Shown: positions 34,201-43,042, counted from the stretch's first letter. The stretch is DNA of 54,808 bases from GCA-2861595 sp035536185 (GCA_035536185.1 DATLOM010000009.1:1-54808), one strand, 5' to 3'. Notes: generated by a model not told the origin, from the letters alone. Program-made: numbers and translations.

Positions 34201-34352
34201 GGGACGCCATCCGCAAGCTTGGTTATGAGATGCCGGCGCTGGCCACCCACCTCGACGCCACCGTCCTCACCGGCACCTTCTGCCGCTACCGCAGCACCGA
34301 CACGAGGCCCTGGGTCATCGGGATCTCCGGCGACCACGACCAGACGGGATGA
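31251..34352 (+). CDS. Large STAND/AAA-type ATPase regulator without recognisable HTH
   Basis: A 1033-residue protein from GTG 31251. It opens LVGRDQPLARLHQAL with Walker A GESGIGKTS (~38-46) and Walker B VVVVLDDLQWADD, as in LuxR/MalT-type signal-transduction ATPases. A long helical-repeat region (~350-830) follows. The C-terminus lacks a LuxR helix-turn-helix. Instead it has GRIWHIVYDGQQATVPHSKGMADLAQLL and a region rich in charged helices (YRRRLSDLDEEATEAESHND), a tail seen in other actinobacterial ATPases of this type. Output is therefore unclear. It is divergent from the methyltransferase with ~130 bases between starts. Confidence 0.85.
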   Translation: MTENATHPRLVGRDQPLARLHQALDRSAAGARQVVVVTGESGIGKTSLVRAASEERDPVAWGTCIDDTGAPGYWPWSRVLDDLARSVGVDRARDLAGDDGPLLAIIAPLFGSARTSEASGRERLLLMDAVTRWVEQVAQIAPVVVVLDDLQWADDSSLALLDFVARAPRQVPLCVVGSYRDRELSPTARDRLADLVVRAEHIELRGLDRDAVEELVASVAGPVSPAVVERLHRRAGGHPVFTRELALLGADQPAQLAPSAVRDAIERRVRRLPESTQRALEVSALVGNEVYPDVVANVLDTSVASVQAACAVAVEHGVLTAASRGRARFAHDLYRETLAASVSADQRPHWHQAIGVALEARAGRGDDVEPADLAHHFAAAIAADGSERAGRWALAAAAREHQSLAFAEAAGHLRRWRSAVADAGVAVDDELLLDVLLAEAGALARAGDVLDARGLLRFAREVATRNGPGERVAAVALAVAELGAQFSARRDDVVRELEQALSSTALSPAIEARLTATLARELQHSVAADRPRAQPLSERALELGRAAADPATLVSCLLARHDVLWTPGQGAARVDIAREIVDVAERSGDDERRAEGFLLLANALLEEGSSAFRPALDEFLALTDSLGQPRHRYTAETRRAALALLVGDFDEAEARIEAAAAVGERIREPDTHNVRMSQRLELVRAQTVPEDLVRFADDAVAHWTGAPVHAHAVAAGFRARAGDVDGARRHVNMVMDLGTWRADRSYLWSVLVRELAMAAMALWGTDLCEELLADLAPLGASCGVNGAVVAFAGSHAHTTGMLMTALGRDGRAALDQAGATYERLGAPGWAAEIERLGAGPVRVGGAPEGRSMRRHGRIWHIVYDGQQATVPHSKGMADLAQLLGRPGEDIHVLDLYGSVVQSGGAGEMVDRQALASYRRRLSDLDEEATEAESHNDMERLARVEDERTALLDELRRVSRPGHAARSFATYPAERARKAVAGRLRDAIRKLGYEMPALATHLDATVLTGTFCRYRSTDTRPWVIGISGDHDQTG

Positions 34353-34686
34353 TCCCAGCGCTACGAGCAGAGCCTCGGGTCGACCGGTTCGCTCTCCAGG
34401 GCGAGCACCCCGAACACGCACTCGTGGACGCGGTAGAGCGGCTCCGCTGCTACGAACCGCTGTAGTGCCTCGATGCCGAGGGCGAACTCGCGCAGGGCCA
34501 GCGAGCGCCTGGCGGGTTAGTGGTTGTCGAGATCGTGAGCAGCATCGGTCGCCTTCAGGGAGGGCAGGCGATGATGGACCATCACCGCCTCCCGCGCCCA
34601 CCGAACAACGGCCGGTGGAGCAGCCGATCCGGGGCAACCGTCTATTTTGGCTAAAGGATTCGGCCCTTCGTGCCGATCCGCGGCTC
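34353..34686. other. Intergenic region containing a gene remnant
   Basis: Apart from the minus-strand remnant at 34361-34516 I see no gene here. The part from 34520 to 34686 is the upstream region of the small exported protein. The AT-rich TCTATTTTGGCTAAAGG near 34640 could hold its promoter. Confidence 0.4.
34361..34516 (-). pseudogene. C-terminal gene remnant of unknown function
   Basis: The reverse strand reads RRSLALREFALGIEALQRF, then VAAEPLYRVHECVFGVLALE and a TAG, with strong G/C third positions. An in-frame TAA sits just upstream and no start is available. It looks like the last ~50 codons of a lost gene. I do not recognise the family. Confidence 0.45.
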
Positions 34687-35154
34687 ATGAGACTGCGAAC
34701 CTTTGCCTCAGCAGCACTAGCGATAGCCCTCAGCCTCGGCACCGTCGGGCCGAGCCTGGCCCAGCCCGCCGACAAGCCGAGCGGGGCCAGGTCAGCTGAG
34801 AAGGCCAAGCCGGCCAGGGCCGAGGCCAAGCAGAGGCGCGAGGAGGCCAAGGCCCGCAAGGCGGAGGGCCAGGCCCGGCGCAAGGCCCGGTTCGTGGCCG
34901 TGGGAATGGTGTCCGATGTCTCCGCCGCCAGCATCACCCTGGTCGTCAAGGGCGGATCGAGCCGTCAGCTCCGGGGCAAGACCCAGAGCTTCGCGGTGCC
35001 GGCCGATGCCAATGTCATGCGCAACGGTCAGAAGGTGCCCCTGAGCGCCATCCAGAAGGGTGACAAGGCCATGGTGAAGGGCGCCAAGACGGGCGACACC
35101 TACACGGCCAGGAAGGTGCGGGCGCAGTCCCGGGAGCCGAAGCCGGCCTCGTAG
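34687..35154 (+). CDS. Small exported basic protein with Lys/Ala-rich coil and OB-like domain
   Basis: A 155-residue protein from ATG 34687. Residues 1-25 are a signal peptide (MRLRTFASAALAIALSLG, cut after SLA). Residues ~30-68 are a highly charged Ala/Lys/Glu/Arg stretch likely to form a helix. The rest (FVAVGMVSDVSAASITLVVKG ... YTARKVRAQ) resembles the DUF5666-type beta-barrel of bacterial exported proteins. The charged coil might bind the cell wall or nucleic acid; this is a guess. No operon partner is evident. Confidence 0.7.
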   Translation: MRLRTFASAALAIALSLGTVGPSLAQPADKPSGARSAEKAKPARAEAKQRREEAKARKAEGQARRKARFVAVGMVSDVSAASITLVVKGGSSRQLRGKTQSFAVPADANVMRNGQKVPLSAIQKGDKAMVKGAKTGDTYTARKVRAQSREPKPAS

Positions 35155-35186
35155 CCGACGGGGGATCACTGGTCATGCGTCGCGGG

Positions 35187-35936
35187 TCAGCGGTGTTCGG
35201 GGTTGGGGAAGTCGAACCGGCACCCTGCGTCCCATTCGGAACGTTGGTTGCCGTGGGCCGGGATCCCGCCGGCGTCGGTGAGCATGCGGGCGAGGTGGAG
35301 CAGGTTCCAGGTCATGAAGGTGGTGTTGCGGTTGGTGAAGTCGTTCTCAGGGCCCCCTGACCCGTCATCCAGGTACGACGGCCCCGGCCCTGCTTCACCG
35401 ATCCAGCCGGCGTCGGCCTGGGGCGGGATGACATAGCCGAGGTGCTGCAGTGAGTAGAGGATGTTCATGGCGCAGTGCTTCACGCCGTCCTCGTTGCCGG
35501 TGACCAGGCACCCACCGACGCCTCCGTAGTAGGCGTACTGGCCGGCGTCGTTGAGGAGATGGCTGTTGCCGTAGAGGCGTTCGATCACCTGAGTGCACAC
35601 GGACGACTTCTCGCCGAGCCAGATCGGCGTGCACAGCACGAGGATGTGCGCGGCCTGCACCTGCTCGAAGATGGCGGGCCACTCGTCGCGCTCCCATCCA
35701 TGGTCGGTCATGTCAGGCCACACGCCGGTGGCGATGTCGTGATCGACGGCCCGCAGGACATCGACGGTGACGCCCTGGCGGCGCATGATCTCCATCGAGA
35801 TGTCGGCCAGCCCCTGGGTGTGCGACTGCTCCGGTGATCTCTTCAGCGTGCAGTTGACGAAAAGGGCGCGCAGGTCGCTGAAGTCCCACCGGGTCTGGCG
35901 GCACAGCTCTTCCTGCTTCGGCGTCAGCTCCGTCAT
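35187..35936 (-). CDS. NAD(P)H-dependent FMN reductase/flavodoxin-fold protein
   Basis: A 249-residue flavoprotein. RALFVNCTLKRSPEQSHTQGL gives the first strand and phosphate loop of the NADPH-dependent FMN reductase family, and ILVLCTPIWLGEKSSVCTQVIERLYG contains the flavin-contacting segment. YYGGVGGCLVTGNEDGVKH follows the third strand. Such proteins reduce quinones, azo dyes or flavin. ATG 35936 is the start. It is divergent from the BTAD regulator, with ~80 bases between. Confidence 0.85.
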   Translation of the reverse strand: MTELTPKQEELCRQTRWDFSDLRALFVNCTLKRSPEQSHTQGLADISMEIMRRQGVTVDVLRAVDHDIATGVWPDMTDHGWERDEWPAIFEQVQAAHILVLCTPIWLGEKSSVCTQVIERLYGNSHLLNDAGQYAYYGGVGGCLVTGNEDGVKHCAMNILYSLQHLGYVIPPQADAGWIGEAGPGPSYLDDGSGGPENDFTNRNTTFMTWNLLHLARMLTDAGGIPAHGNQRSEWDAGCRFDFPNPEHR

Positions 35937-36016
35937 CGGCTCGGGCTCCTCTCATCGAACACCGGCTGTCGATCAACGCTACGTGTCGCCGCCCGCGACG
36001 GCGCGAAAATGACACC

Positions 36017-39000
36017 GTGCAGGTGGAGATCACGCTCCTCGGTGGCTTTGGCGTCACCGTCGACGGATCTCCCGTGGACGGCGGTGCCTGGAGGAGCCGG
36101 CGGGCCACCCAGCTCGTCGCACTGCTCGCCCTGGCGCCGAACCGGCGACTGGCGACGGAGCAGGTGATGGACATCTTGTGGCCGGATCTGACTCCCGAGG
36201 CCGCTCGGGCCAACCTCCACAAGACGGCGACGCTCGCCCGCCAGGCCCTAGGCTCCAAGGACTCCGTGGTCCTGCGGGGCGACACCGTAAACCTGTGGCC
36301 GTCGGCTGAGGTGACCGTCGACGTGGTGGAGCTCGAGAGGGCGGCCCGGCGCGCGCTGGCGTCCGGCGAACGACGAGGGTGTGCCGAGGTGGCCCGTCGG
36401 TACCGTGGCGAGCTCTTGCCCGACGAGCGCTACGAGGAGTGGACGATCACCCGCCGGGATCAGCTCCAGATGCTGTACCTCGATCTGCTGCGGGCCGGCG
36501 CTCTCTGGGACGAGCTGGTTGCTGCGGACCCGACCGACGAGGCCGCCCACCGCGAGTTGATGACGGCGCACGTGAAGGCCGGGCGCCTCGATGCGGCGAT
36601 CCGCCAGTTCCAGCGCCTACGCACGATTCTCGCCCGCGAGCTGGGAGTGACGCCGAGCCCGCAGACACTCACGCTCTACCGGGAGATCGTGGGCACGGCC
36701 ACGGCTGGACGGGGTCGTCCCGGGCTGGTCGGACGCGAGCAGGAACTGTTGCGAGCGCGGGCGGCGTTGCGCCGCGCCGCCGAGGGCCGGCCGGCGGCGA
36801 TCTTCGTCACCGGCCGCGCCGGCATCGGAAAGACCCGGTTGTGCGAGGAGCTCGTCGAGCAGGCCCTGGACGAAGAGTGGTTCGTTCTTCGGGCCACCGG
36901 CCGTGAGCAGACGCAGTCGGTCCCCTACTGGCCCCTGGTCGAGGCCATCCAGGGTGTGATGATGGACCGGCCTTACCTGGCCAACGCCCTCGGTGATCCT
37001 GAGAGGGGTCTTCTGGCCCGCCTCACCGGTCTCGCGACCGATCACGAGAGTGAACCTGTCCACCGTCACGCCGTCCTCCACCTCGTCTCCCAGGTGGTCG
37101 CCGCGACGAGAGCTTCCAGAACGATGCTGTTCCTCGACGACCTGCAGTACGTCGACGAGGACACCGTCGCCCTCGCGGAGGTGATGTCCAGCGCGCCGGC
37201 GCCGCGAGGCCTGGTGTTCCTCGCCGCCAGTCGACCGGGGATCGATGGCCACGGCTCCTCCATCACCAGCGCCATGATTGCCCGCGGCGTCGGCGTGGAG
37301 GTCCGGTTGGGCGCCCTCACCCGTTCCGAGACCGAGGCAGTGGTCGCCGACGCGCTCAACCGGCCTCCGTCCGATCTCGAGTTGGACATGGCCTGGCAGC
37401 TGAGCGATGGGAACCCCTTCTTCGTGCTCGAGCTGGCAGCCGCTTTCAACTCCGGTCACGCGGCCAGGACCACCGGCGCGTACGGGGCCGTCGACACGAG
37501 GCTGGAACGGTTGCCGCCGCCGGTGCGGGAGTCGCTTCGTTCCGTCGCCGTCGTTGCCCATCAGTTCACCGCCGACGAGTTCGCGGCCCTCTCCACCCTC
37601 GACGCCGACGAGGCCCTCGGGTACCTCGACATTGCGATGTCGGCCGGAGTCGTGGCTCGTCAAGGGAGCAGCTACCGCTTCCGGCACGATCTCGTTCGTG
37701 ACCGTTTGACCGAGACGGTGACCGAGCCGGAACGGGCTGCCGCTCATGCGGCCGCCGCCGACCGGCTGGTGGATCTGGGGATCCCACCGGCGCGGGTGGC
37801 CCACCACCTGTTGGCCGCCGGTCGGGAAGACGACGCCCTGCCGTGGTTGGCAACGGCCGCCAGAGAGGCCATAGGAGTGGGCGCCTACGCCGACGCCCTG
37901 CTCGCCGCCGAGCGTGCACTGGCGATCAACCCACACGATCCGGCCTTGCTCGCCCTCCGCGCCGACGCCATGAACGGTCTGGGGGACCCCGGCGCGCCGG
38001 CTGCCTACTCGCTGGCCATGGCGGTGTCTGCGGGCCCACATCGGGCATCGCTGGCCGTCCGGCGGGCCAAGGCGCTCATCCTCGCGGGCGACGTTCCCGC
38101 GGCGACTGACACCCTCGCCACCGTCGGCTCCGTCCCCGCATCGTTGCTCGGCCAGCTCGAGGTTGCTCGTGGTCTCGCTCACTGGTGCACCGGCGCCCTA
38201 GACGAGGCCGAGCAGGCAGGACAGCGGGCGAAGCAGCTCGCCGAGGAGACGGGGAACGTCCGCGACTTCGTCGACGCCACGATGGTGCTGGCGATGGTCG
38301 CCCATGAGCGGGGGGTATGGCCCCAGCGGGTGTCGCTGGACCTGCTGGACCTGCACGTCCGGCCCGACCTCGCCGCGGTGGTCATCGACGCCCACCTCTG
38401 CGTCGCCGAGTCCTATCTCTACGGCGGTGTCCCGTACCCGGAGGTCATCGAGTTCGCGCTGGACCTGCAACGACAGGCGGCTGCCGCTGGGTCACCCCGT
38501 GCCGACGCGTTCGCCACAACCCTGCTAGGTGAGGCTCACCTCTTGATGGGCGATACCGGAGCGGCCACCGCTCACCTGCGCTCGGCGGTGGAGCAGCATC
38601 GGCGGGTGGGCATCCTCTGCGGCGAGGCGCTCAGCCTGCAGCGGCTCGCTCAGGCCCGGGTGGCCGAGGGAGACGCCGAGGAGGCCAGAACGGCCTTGTC
38701 GGCCGCGCTGCTCGCGGCGCGCAGCTCACCGGTCGGTACACGGCACCTCCTCGACCGAGTCCACGGCACGTTGATCCGATCAGCCTCCGATCCCGCCGCG
38801 GCCATCACCGCGGTCGACGAGGCGGCCCGTGCCGTTCGGGGGCCCTTCGAGACCTGTCCGCCATGCTCGATCAACCTCACCGTCCCCGCGGCCATCGCCT
38901 GCGCCGGCGCCGGTGATCTGCCTCGGGCGACCGCCTACCTCGGCGGGGCCGAGCAGGTCGCAGCCGCCTTCTATCCGCACGGAGGATGGCAGGCGGCGCT

Positions 39001-39172
39001 GGACGAGGTCCGGGCCCACGTGGAGTTGGCCAAAGGCGACGTGGAGGGGGCCGTGAGGCTGCTTCGGGCCGCGGTCGAAGCCTTCGAACAGTTCGGCCAG
39101 CGCCTCGACGAAGTGCGCTGCCGCCAGCAGCTCGACGCCATCACCGCCGCGGAGGTGGCCGGGAAGGTTTGA
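36017..39172 (+). CDS. BTAD/SARP-type transcriptional regulator with AAA ATPase and helical repeats
   Basis: A 1051-residue AfsR-like regulator. Residues 1-~95 are an OmpR-type winged helix (ITLLGGFGVTVDG ... TEQVMDILWPD ... ARANLHKT) followed by the bacterial transcriptional activation domain to ~230 (AELGVTPSPQTLTLY region). An AAA/NB-ARC-like ATPase begins at LVGREQELLRARAAL with Walker A TGRAGIGKTR and Walker B MLFLDDLQYVDED. The rest is TPR-like helical repeats (~580-1045). GTG 36017 starts the frame. The downstream DUF4242 gene follows after ~65 bases in the same direction and is a likely target or partner. Confidence 0.9.
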   Translation: MQVEITLLGGFGVTVDGSPVDGGAWRSRRATQLVALLALAPNRRLATEQVMDILWPDLTPEAARANLHKTATLARQALGSKDSVVLRGDTVNLWPSAEVTVDVVELERAARRALASGERRGCAEVARRYRGELLPDERYEEWTITRRDQLQMLYLDLLRAGALWDELVAADPTDEAAHRELMTAHVKAGRLDAAIRQFQRLRTILARELGVTPSPQTLTLYREIVGTATAGRGRPGLVGREQELLRARAALRRAAEGRPAAIFVTGRAGIGKTRLCEELVEQALDEEWFVLRATGREQTQSVPYWPLVEAIQGVMMDRPYLANALGDPERGLLARLTGLATDHESEPVHRHAVLHLVSQVVAATRASRTMLFLDDLQYVDEDTVALAEVMSSAPAPRGLVFLAASRPGIDGHGSSITSAMIARGVGVEVRLGALTRSETEAVVADALNRPPSDLELDMAWQLSDGNPFFVLELAAAFNSGHAARTTGAYGAVDTRLERLPPPVRESLRSVAVVAHQFTADEFAALSTLDADEALGYLDIAMSAGVVARQGSSYRFRHDLVRDRLTETVTEPERAAAHAAAADRLVDLGIPPARVAHHLLAAGREDDALPWLATAAREAIGVGAYADALLAAERALAINPHDPALLALRADAMNGLGDPGAPAAYSLAMAVSAGPHRASLAVRRAKALILAGDVPAATDTLATVGSVPASLLGQLEVARGLAHWCTGALDEAEQAGQRAKQLAEETGNVRDFVDATMVLAMVAHERGVWPQRVSLDLLDLHVRPDLAAVVIDAHLCVAESYLYGGVPYPEVIEFALDLQRQAAAAGSPRADAFATTLLGEAHLLMGDTGAATAHLRSAVEQHRRVGILCGEALSLQRLAQARVAEGDAEEARTALSAALLAARSSPVGTRHLLDRVHGTLIRSASDPAAAITAVDEAARAVRGPFETCPPCSINLTVPAAIACAGAGDLPRATAYLGGAEQVAAAFYPHGGWQAALDEVRAHVELAKGDVEGAVRLLRAAVEAFEQFGQRLDEVRCRQQLDAITAAEVAGKV

Positions 39173-39237
39173 GGAAGGTCCACTCCTTACAGTCCCGCTC
39201 GGGACCGGATGGGCCCCTTCAGACAAAGGAGAAACAG

Positions 39238-39489
39238 ATGCCCCTGTTCATGGACGTTCACCACAAGCTTCCCGAGGGAGCGACCGCCAAGGACGTGAGC
39301 GACGCCCACATGGCCGACCTGCGGGTCCAGGAGAAGTTCGCGGTGAACTACATCAACTACTGGCTCGACGACAAGAGCGGCAAGGTGTTCTGCCTCGTCG
39401 ACGCCCCCGACGCCCAAGCAGCCGAGGCCTGCCACCGCGAGGCCCATGGGCTCACCGCCGACGAGATCTACGAAGTGGTCCAGGGATAG
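39238..39489 (+). CDS. DUF4242 (SCO4226-like nickel-binding) small protein
   Basis: An 83-residue protein that fits the DUF4242 fold: MPLFMDVHHKLPEGATAKDV, AVNYINYWLDDKSGKVFCLVDAPD and ACHREAHGLTADEIYEV. Its conserved His and Cys residues match the ligand-rich surface of the Streptomyces SCO4226 nickel-binding protein; metal binding is inferred. AAAGGAG precedes ATG 39238. DUF4242 genes often follow BTAD regulators, as here. A very strong hairpin lies directly downstream. Confidence 0.85.
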   Translation: MPLFMDVHHKLPEGATAKDVSDAHMADLRVQEKFAVNYINYWLDDKSGKVFCLVDAPDAQAAEACHREAHGLTADEIYEVVQG

Positions 39490-39500
39490 ACGAGCCCGCG

Positions 39501-39555
39501 TTCCGGGTGCACCCAGCGGGCTGATCTCCGGCTGACCCGCGGGGTGCACCCGGAA
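39501..39555. terminator. Strong bidirectional hairpin between DUF4242 and katG
   Basis: TTCCGGGTGCACCC (39501-39514) and GGGTGCACCCGGAA (39542-39555) are perfect inverted repeats, extended inside by GCGGG/CCCGC. The two convergent stop codons flank it, so it can end both transcripts. The 14-base arms are longer than most terminators. Confidence 0.85.
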
Positions 39556-39562
39556 CTACCAA

Positions 39563-41758
39563 TCAGGCGAGCTCGAAGCGATCAAGGTTCATCACCTTGT
39601 CCCACGCAGCCACGAAGTCGTTCACGAACTTCTCCTTCGCGTCGCTGCACGCATAGACCTCCGAGACAGCCCGGAGCTGGGAGTTCGAGCCGAAGACGAG
39701 ATCCACGGCGGTGGCGGTCCACTTGTCATCGCCCGTGGCCCGGTCGCGACCCTCGTACACGTTCTCAGCCGAGGCGGACACCTTCCACTCCGCGCCCATG
39801 TCGAGCAGGTTCACGAAGAAGTCGTTGGTGAGGCTCTCCGGCTGGTCGGTGAAGACGCCGTGCGGGGTGCGCCCGAAGTTGGCGTTCAGGGCGCGCATGC
39901 CGCCGATGAGCACCGTCATCTCGGGAGCGGTGAGGGTCAACATGTTGGCCCGGTCCAGCAGCAGGGTCTCCGGGGACAACTTCTCGCCGGGCCGGAGGTA
40001 GTTGCGGAACCCGTCGGCCGTCGGCTCGAGGACGGCGAACGACTCCGCGTCCGTCTGCTCCTGCGAGGCGTCGGTGCGCCCCGGCGTGAACGGGACGGTG
40101 ACGTCCTGCCCCGCGTTCTTCGCCGCCTGCTCGACGGCCGCGCAACCGCTCAGGACGATCAGGTCGGCGAGGGAGATTCGCTTTCCTCCGGACTGCGAGC
40201 TGTTGAACTCCTGCTGGACCTGCTCCAGGGTCTGCAGCACCTCGGCCAGTTGGCCCGGCTCGTTGACCTCCCAGTCCCTCTGCGGAGCCAGGCGAACCCG
40301 TGCCCCGTTGGCGCCGCCCCGCTTGTCGGTGAAGCGGAAGGTGGACGCCGACGCCCAGGCGGTGGAGACCAGCTGGGAGATGGAGAATCCCGATGCGAGG
40401 ATCTTGGCCTTGAGGGCAGCGGCGTCCTCGTCGCCGATCAGCTCATGATCGACCTCGGGGACCGGGTCCTGCCACAGCTGCGGCTCCGGGACCCACGGCC
40501 CCAGGTAGCGCCGGACGGGGCCCATGTCGCGGTGCAACAGCTTGTACCAGGCCTTGGCGAAGGCTTCGGCGAGCTGGTCCGGGTTCTCGTGGAAGCGCTT
40601 GGCGATCGGCGCATAGATCGGGTCCATCTTCAGCGCCAGGTCGCTCGTCAACATCATGGGGGCGTGCCGCTTGGACGGGTCGTGGGCATCCGGCACGGTG
40701 TCCTTGGCCTCGGGGTTCGTCGGCGTCCACTGCTTGGCACCGGCGGGGCTCGTCGTCAGCTCCCAGTCGTAGTTGAACAGGTTGTCGAAGTAGCCGTTGT
40801 CCCACCTGGTCGGCTCGTTGGTCCAGGCGCCCTCGAGCCCGCTGGTGATGGTGTCGGCACCCTTGCCGCTGCCGAACGCGTTCCTCCACCCGATGCCCTG
40901 GTGCTCGACGGGGCAGCCCTCAGGCTCGAGGCCGACCAGGTCGGAGTCGCCCGCGCCGTGGCACTTGCCGAAGGTGTGGCCGCCGGCGATGAGGGCGACC
41001 GTCTCCTCGTCGTTCATCGCCATACGGCGGAAGGTCTCCCGGATGTCCCTGGCCGACGCCAGCGGGTCGGGGTTGCCGTTGGGACCCTCCGGGTTCACGT
41101 AGATCAGGCCCATCTGCACCGCCCCGAAGGGACCGGTGAGCTCCCGGTCGCCGCTGTAGCGCTCGTCCCCGAGCCACGTGTCCTCAGGTCCCCAGAAGAT
41201 CTCCTCGGGCTCCCAGATGTCCTCTCGCCCGAAGCCGAAGCCGAAGGTCTTGAACCCCATCGACTCCATGGCACAGTTGCCGGCGAACACGATCAGATCG
41301 CCCCACGAGATCTTGCGGCCGTACTTCTGCTTGACCGGCCAGAGCAGCCGGCGGGCCTTGTCGAGGTTGGCGTTGTCGGGCCAGCTGTTGAGGGGGGCAA
41401 AGCGCTGGTCGCCGCTGCCGCCACCGCCCCGGCCGTCGGCGATGCGGTAGGTGCCGGCGGCGTGCCACGTCATCCGGATGAAGAGCGGCCCGTAGTGGCC
41501 GTAGTCGGCCGGCCACCAGTCCTGCGACGTCGTCATCACCTCGAAGATGTCCTGCTTCAGCGCGTCGAGATCGAGGGTCTTGAACTCCTCTGCGTAGTCG
41601 AAGTCCTCGCCCATCGGGTCGGACAGGGGCGAGTGCTGGTGGAGAACCTGCAGGTTCAGCTGATTGGGCCACCAGTCCCGGTTCGACCTCGGCCGGCTCG
41701 GCTTGGGCTCCGGGGCGTCGATCGCCGGGTTTTCGCTCTCACTGCCGCGTTCAGACAC
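39563..41758 (-). CDS. katG: Catalase-peroxidase KatG
   Basis: A 731-residue bifunctional heme catalase-peroxidase, complete. The distal triad is Arg95, Trp98 and His99 (RMTWHAAGTYR); the proximal heme ligand is His261 (GGHTFGKCHGAG). The Met-Tyr-Trp adduct needed for catalase activity can form from Trp98, Tyr220 (LIYVNPEG) and Met246. The second, non-heme half follows to the end. It starts at GTG 41758 with AGGAG ten bases upstream. No furA gene is adjacent, unlike in mycobacteria, so its control must come from elsewhere. The nitronate monooxygenase gene is divergent. Confidence 0.97.
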   Translation of the reverse strand: MSERGSESENPAIDAPEPKPSRPRSNRDWWPNQLNLQVLHQHSPLSDPMGEDFDYAEEFKTLDLDALKQDIFEVMTTSQDWWPADYGHYGPLFIRMTWHAAGTYRIADGRGGGGSGDQRFAPLNSWPDNANLDKARRLLWPVKQKYGRKISWGDLIVFAGNCAMESMGFKTFGFGFGREDIWEPEEIFWGPEDTWLGDERYSGDRELTGPFGAVQMGLIYVNPEGPNGNPDPLASARDIRETFRRMAMNDEETVALIAGGHTFGKCHGAGDSDLVGLEPEGCPVEHQGIGWRNAFGSGKGADTITSGLEGAWTNEPTRWDNGYFDNLFNYDWELTTSPAGAKQWTPTNPEAKDTVPDAHDPSKRHAPMMLTSDLALKMDPIYAPIAKRFHENPDQLAEAFAKAWYKLLHRDMGPVRRYLGPWVPEPQLWQDPVPEVDHELIGDEDAAALKAKILASGFSISQLVSTAWASASTFRFTDKRGGANGARVRLAPQRDWEVNEPGQLAEVLQTLEQVQQEFNSSQSGGKRISLADLIVLSGCAAVEQAAKNAGQDVTVPFTPGRTDASQEQTDAESFAVLEPTADGFRNYLRPGEKLSPETLLLDRANMLTLTAPEMTVLIGGMRALNANFGRTPHGVFTDQPESLTNDFFVNLLDMGAEWKVSASAENVYEGRDRATGDDKWTATAVDLVFGSNSQLRAVSEVYACSDAKEKFVNDFVAAWDKVMNLDRFELA

Positions 41759-42009
41759 GTCGGTTCTTCTCCTGTCTCGTTAGTTCCTTCTGACGACTGA
41801 CTCCAAAGCTGCGCACTCGGGACCGGCCCGAGTAGATGACATCAGCTTCGTCCATCTCTGGACTACATCCAAATCTGGGTAGCAGTGCCCCTTCGAGCGG
41901 CATCTCCAACCGGGGCCTACCCCTCGTCTCCGCTTCGTAGGCCCTCTGATCCCCAACGAGCCGGTCGGGTATCTTCTCCGGTCCGCGAGGCTGAAATCGA
42001 AGATGGCTC

Positions 42010-42978
42010 ATGTTGCAAACGCCCCTCTGTTCACTGCTCGGCATCAGGGTGCCAATCATCCAGGGCGCACTGGGCGGACCGTGGCCTCCCTCGGTAGGCC
42101 TGGCGGCGGCGGTATCGGGCGCGGGGGCACTCGGCACCTTGCCCACCGCGCTGCGCTCGCCGGAACAGGTGCGTGAGGACATCGCCGCGCTGCGGGACCG
42201 CACCGAGGGGCCCTATGCCGTCAACCACACCATGAAGCCGTTCGTCGAGGACGTCTTCGCCGAGATCGTGCGGGCATCACCGCCCGTCGTGTCGTTCGCC
42301 CTCGGATGCCGGGCCGACCTCATCGCACGCGTGCACGACGCCGGAGGCCTCTTCGTCCAGCAGGTCCACAGCCCCGCTCAGGCCGCGGAGGCCGTCGAGG
42401 CCGGCGCTGACGTGATCATCGCCCAAGGCGGCGAAGCGGGCGGCTTCGGCGGCGCCTGCAGCACCATGGTGCTCGTCCCCCAGGTGGTCGACGAGGTTGC
42501 CCCCGTTCCCGTCGTGGCCGCGGGCGGTATCGCCGACGGTCGGGGCCTCGCCGCGGCGCTGGCGCTCGGGGCACAGGGCGCCAACGTCGGAACCCGCTTC
42601 ATCGCGTCGCAAGAGGCAGAACTGAGCGACGGGTACAAAGAGGCGGTGCTCGCCGCCGGGTCCGACGAGACGCTGCGGGCGGCGTTCATGAACGACCTCC
42701 TGCCACCCGCGTCGGAAGGCGCCTATGCCACGTCGCCGCGGGTGGTGCGAAACCCGTTCGTGGACGAGTGGCACGGGCGCGAGGACGCGGTGCGCCAGAA
42801 CCGTGGTCCGCTGGGTGAACGGATGCGAGCCGCCATGGCCGACGGCACGGTTCACGAGCTCCTTGTGGTGACCGGTGAGGTGGCGGGATCGATCCGGGAG
42901 ATACTGCCCGCGGCCGAGATCGTTCAGCGGATGGCCACCGAGGCGGAGGACGCCGTGCGGGCCATGGCCCACGTATGA
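42010..42978 (+). CDS. Nitronate monooxygenase (2-nitropropane dioxygenase family)
   Basis: A 322-residue FMN-dependent TIM-barrel enzyme that oxidises alkyl nitronates; close relatives include enoyl-ACP reductase FabK. Family motifs: IRVPIIQGALGG at the N-terminus, GADVIIAQGGEAGGFGG, PVVAAGGIADGRGLAAALALGAQGANVGTRF (FMN phosphate site) and a helical C-terminus. The ATG 42010 start has a poor ribosome site. It is divergent from katG with ~250 bases between. Pairing of a nitronate detoxifier with a peroxidase may reflect oxidative or nitrosative stress, but this is inference. Confidence 0.92.
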   Translation: MLQTPLCSLLGIRVPIIQGALGGPWPPSVGLAAAVSGAGALGTLPTALRSPEQVREDIAALRDRTEGPYAVNHTMKPFVEDVFAEIVRASPPVVSFALGCRADLIARVHDAGGLFVQQVHSPAQAAEAVEAGADVIIAQGGEAGGFGGACSTMVLVPQVVDEVAPVPVVAAGGIADGRGLAAALALGAQGANVGTRFIASQEAELSDGYKEAVLAAGSDETLRAAFMNDLLPPASEGAYATSPRVVRNPFVDEWHGREDAVRQNRGPLGERMRAAMADGTVHELLVVTGEVAGSIREILPAAEIVQRMATEAEDAVRAMAHV

Positions 42979-43042
42979 ATGAGCCAGCTGTTCACCGACT
43001 CGTCGGGAGATCCCGTTGACTGCCGTCGTTGGGTGACTGGGC

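Noticed and set aside
39860..41800. 646-codon open frame antisense to katG
   Set aside because: katG is complete on the other strand with all catalytic residues.
41751..42203. Minus-strand open frame between katG and the nitronate monooxygenase
   Set aside because: Overlaps both gene starts, has no homology and no ribosome site; more likely the divergent promoter region.
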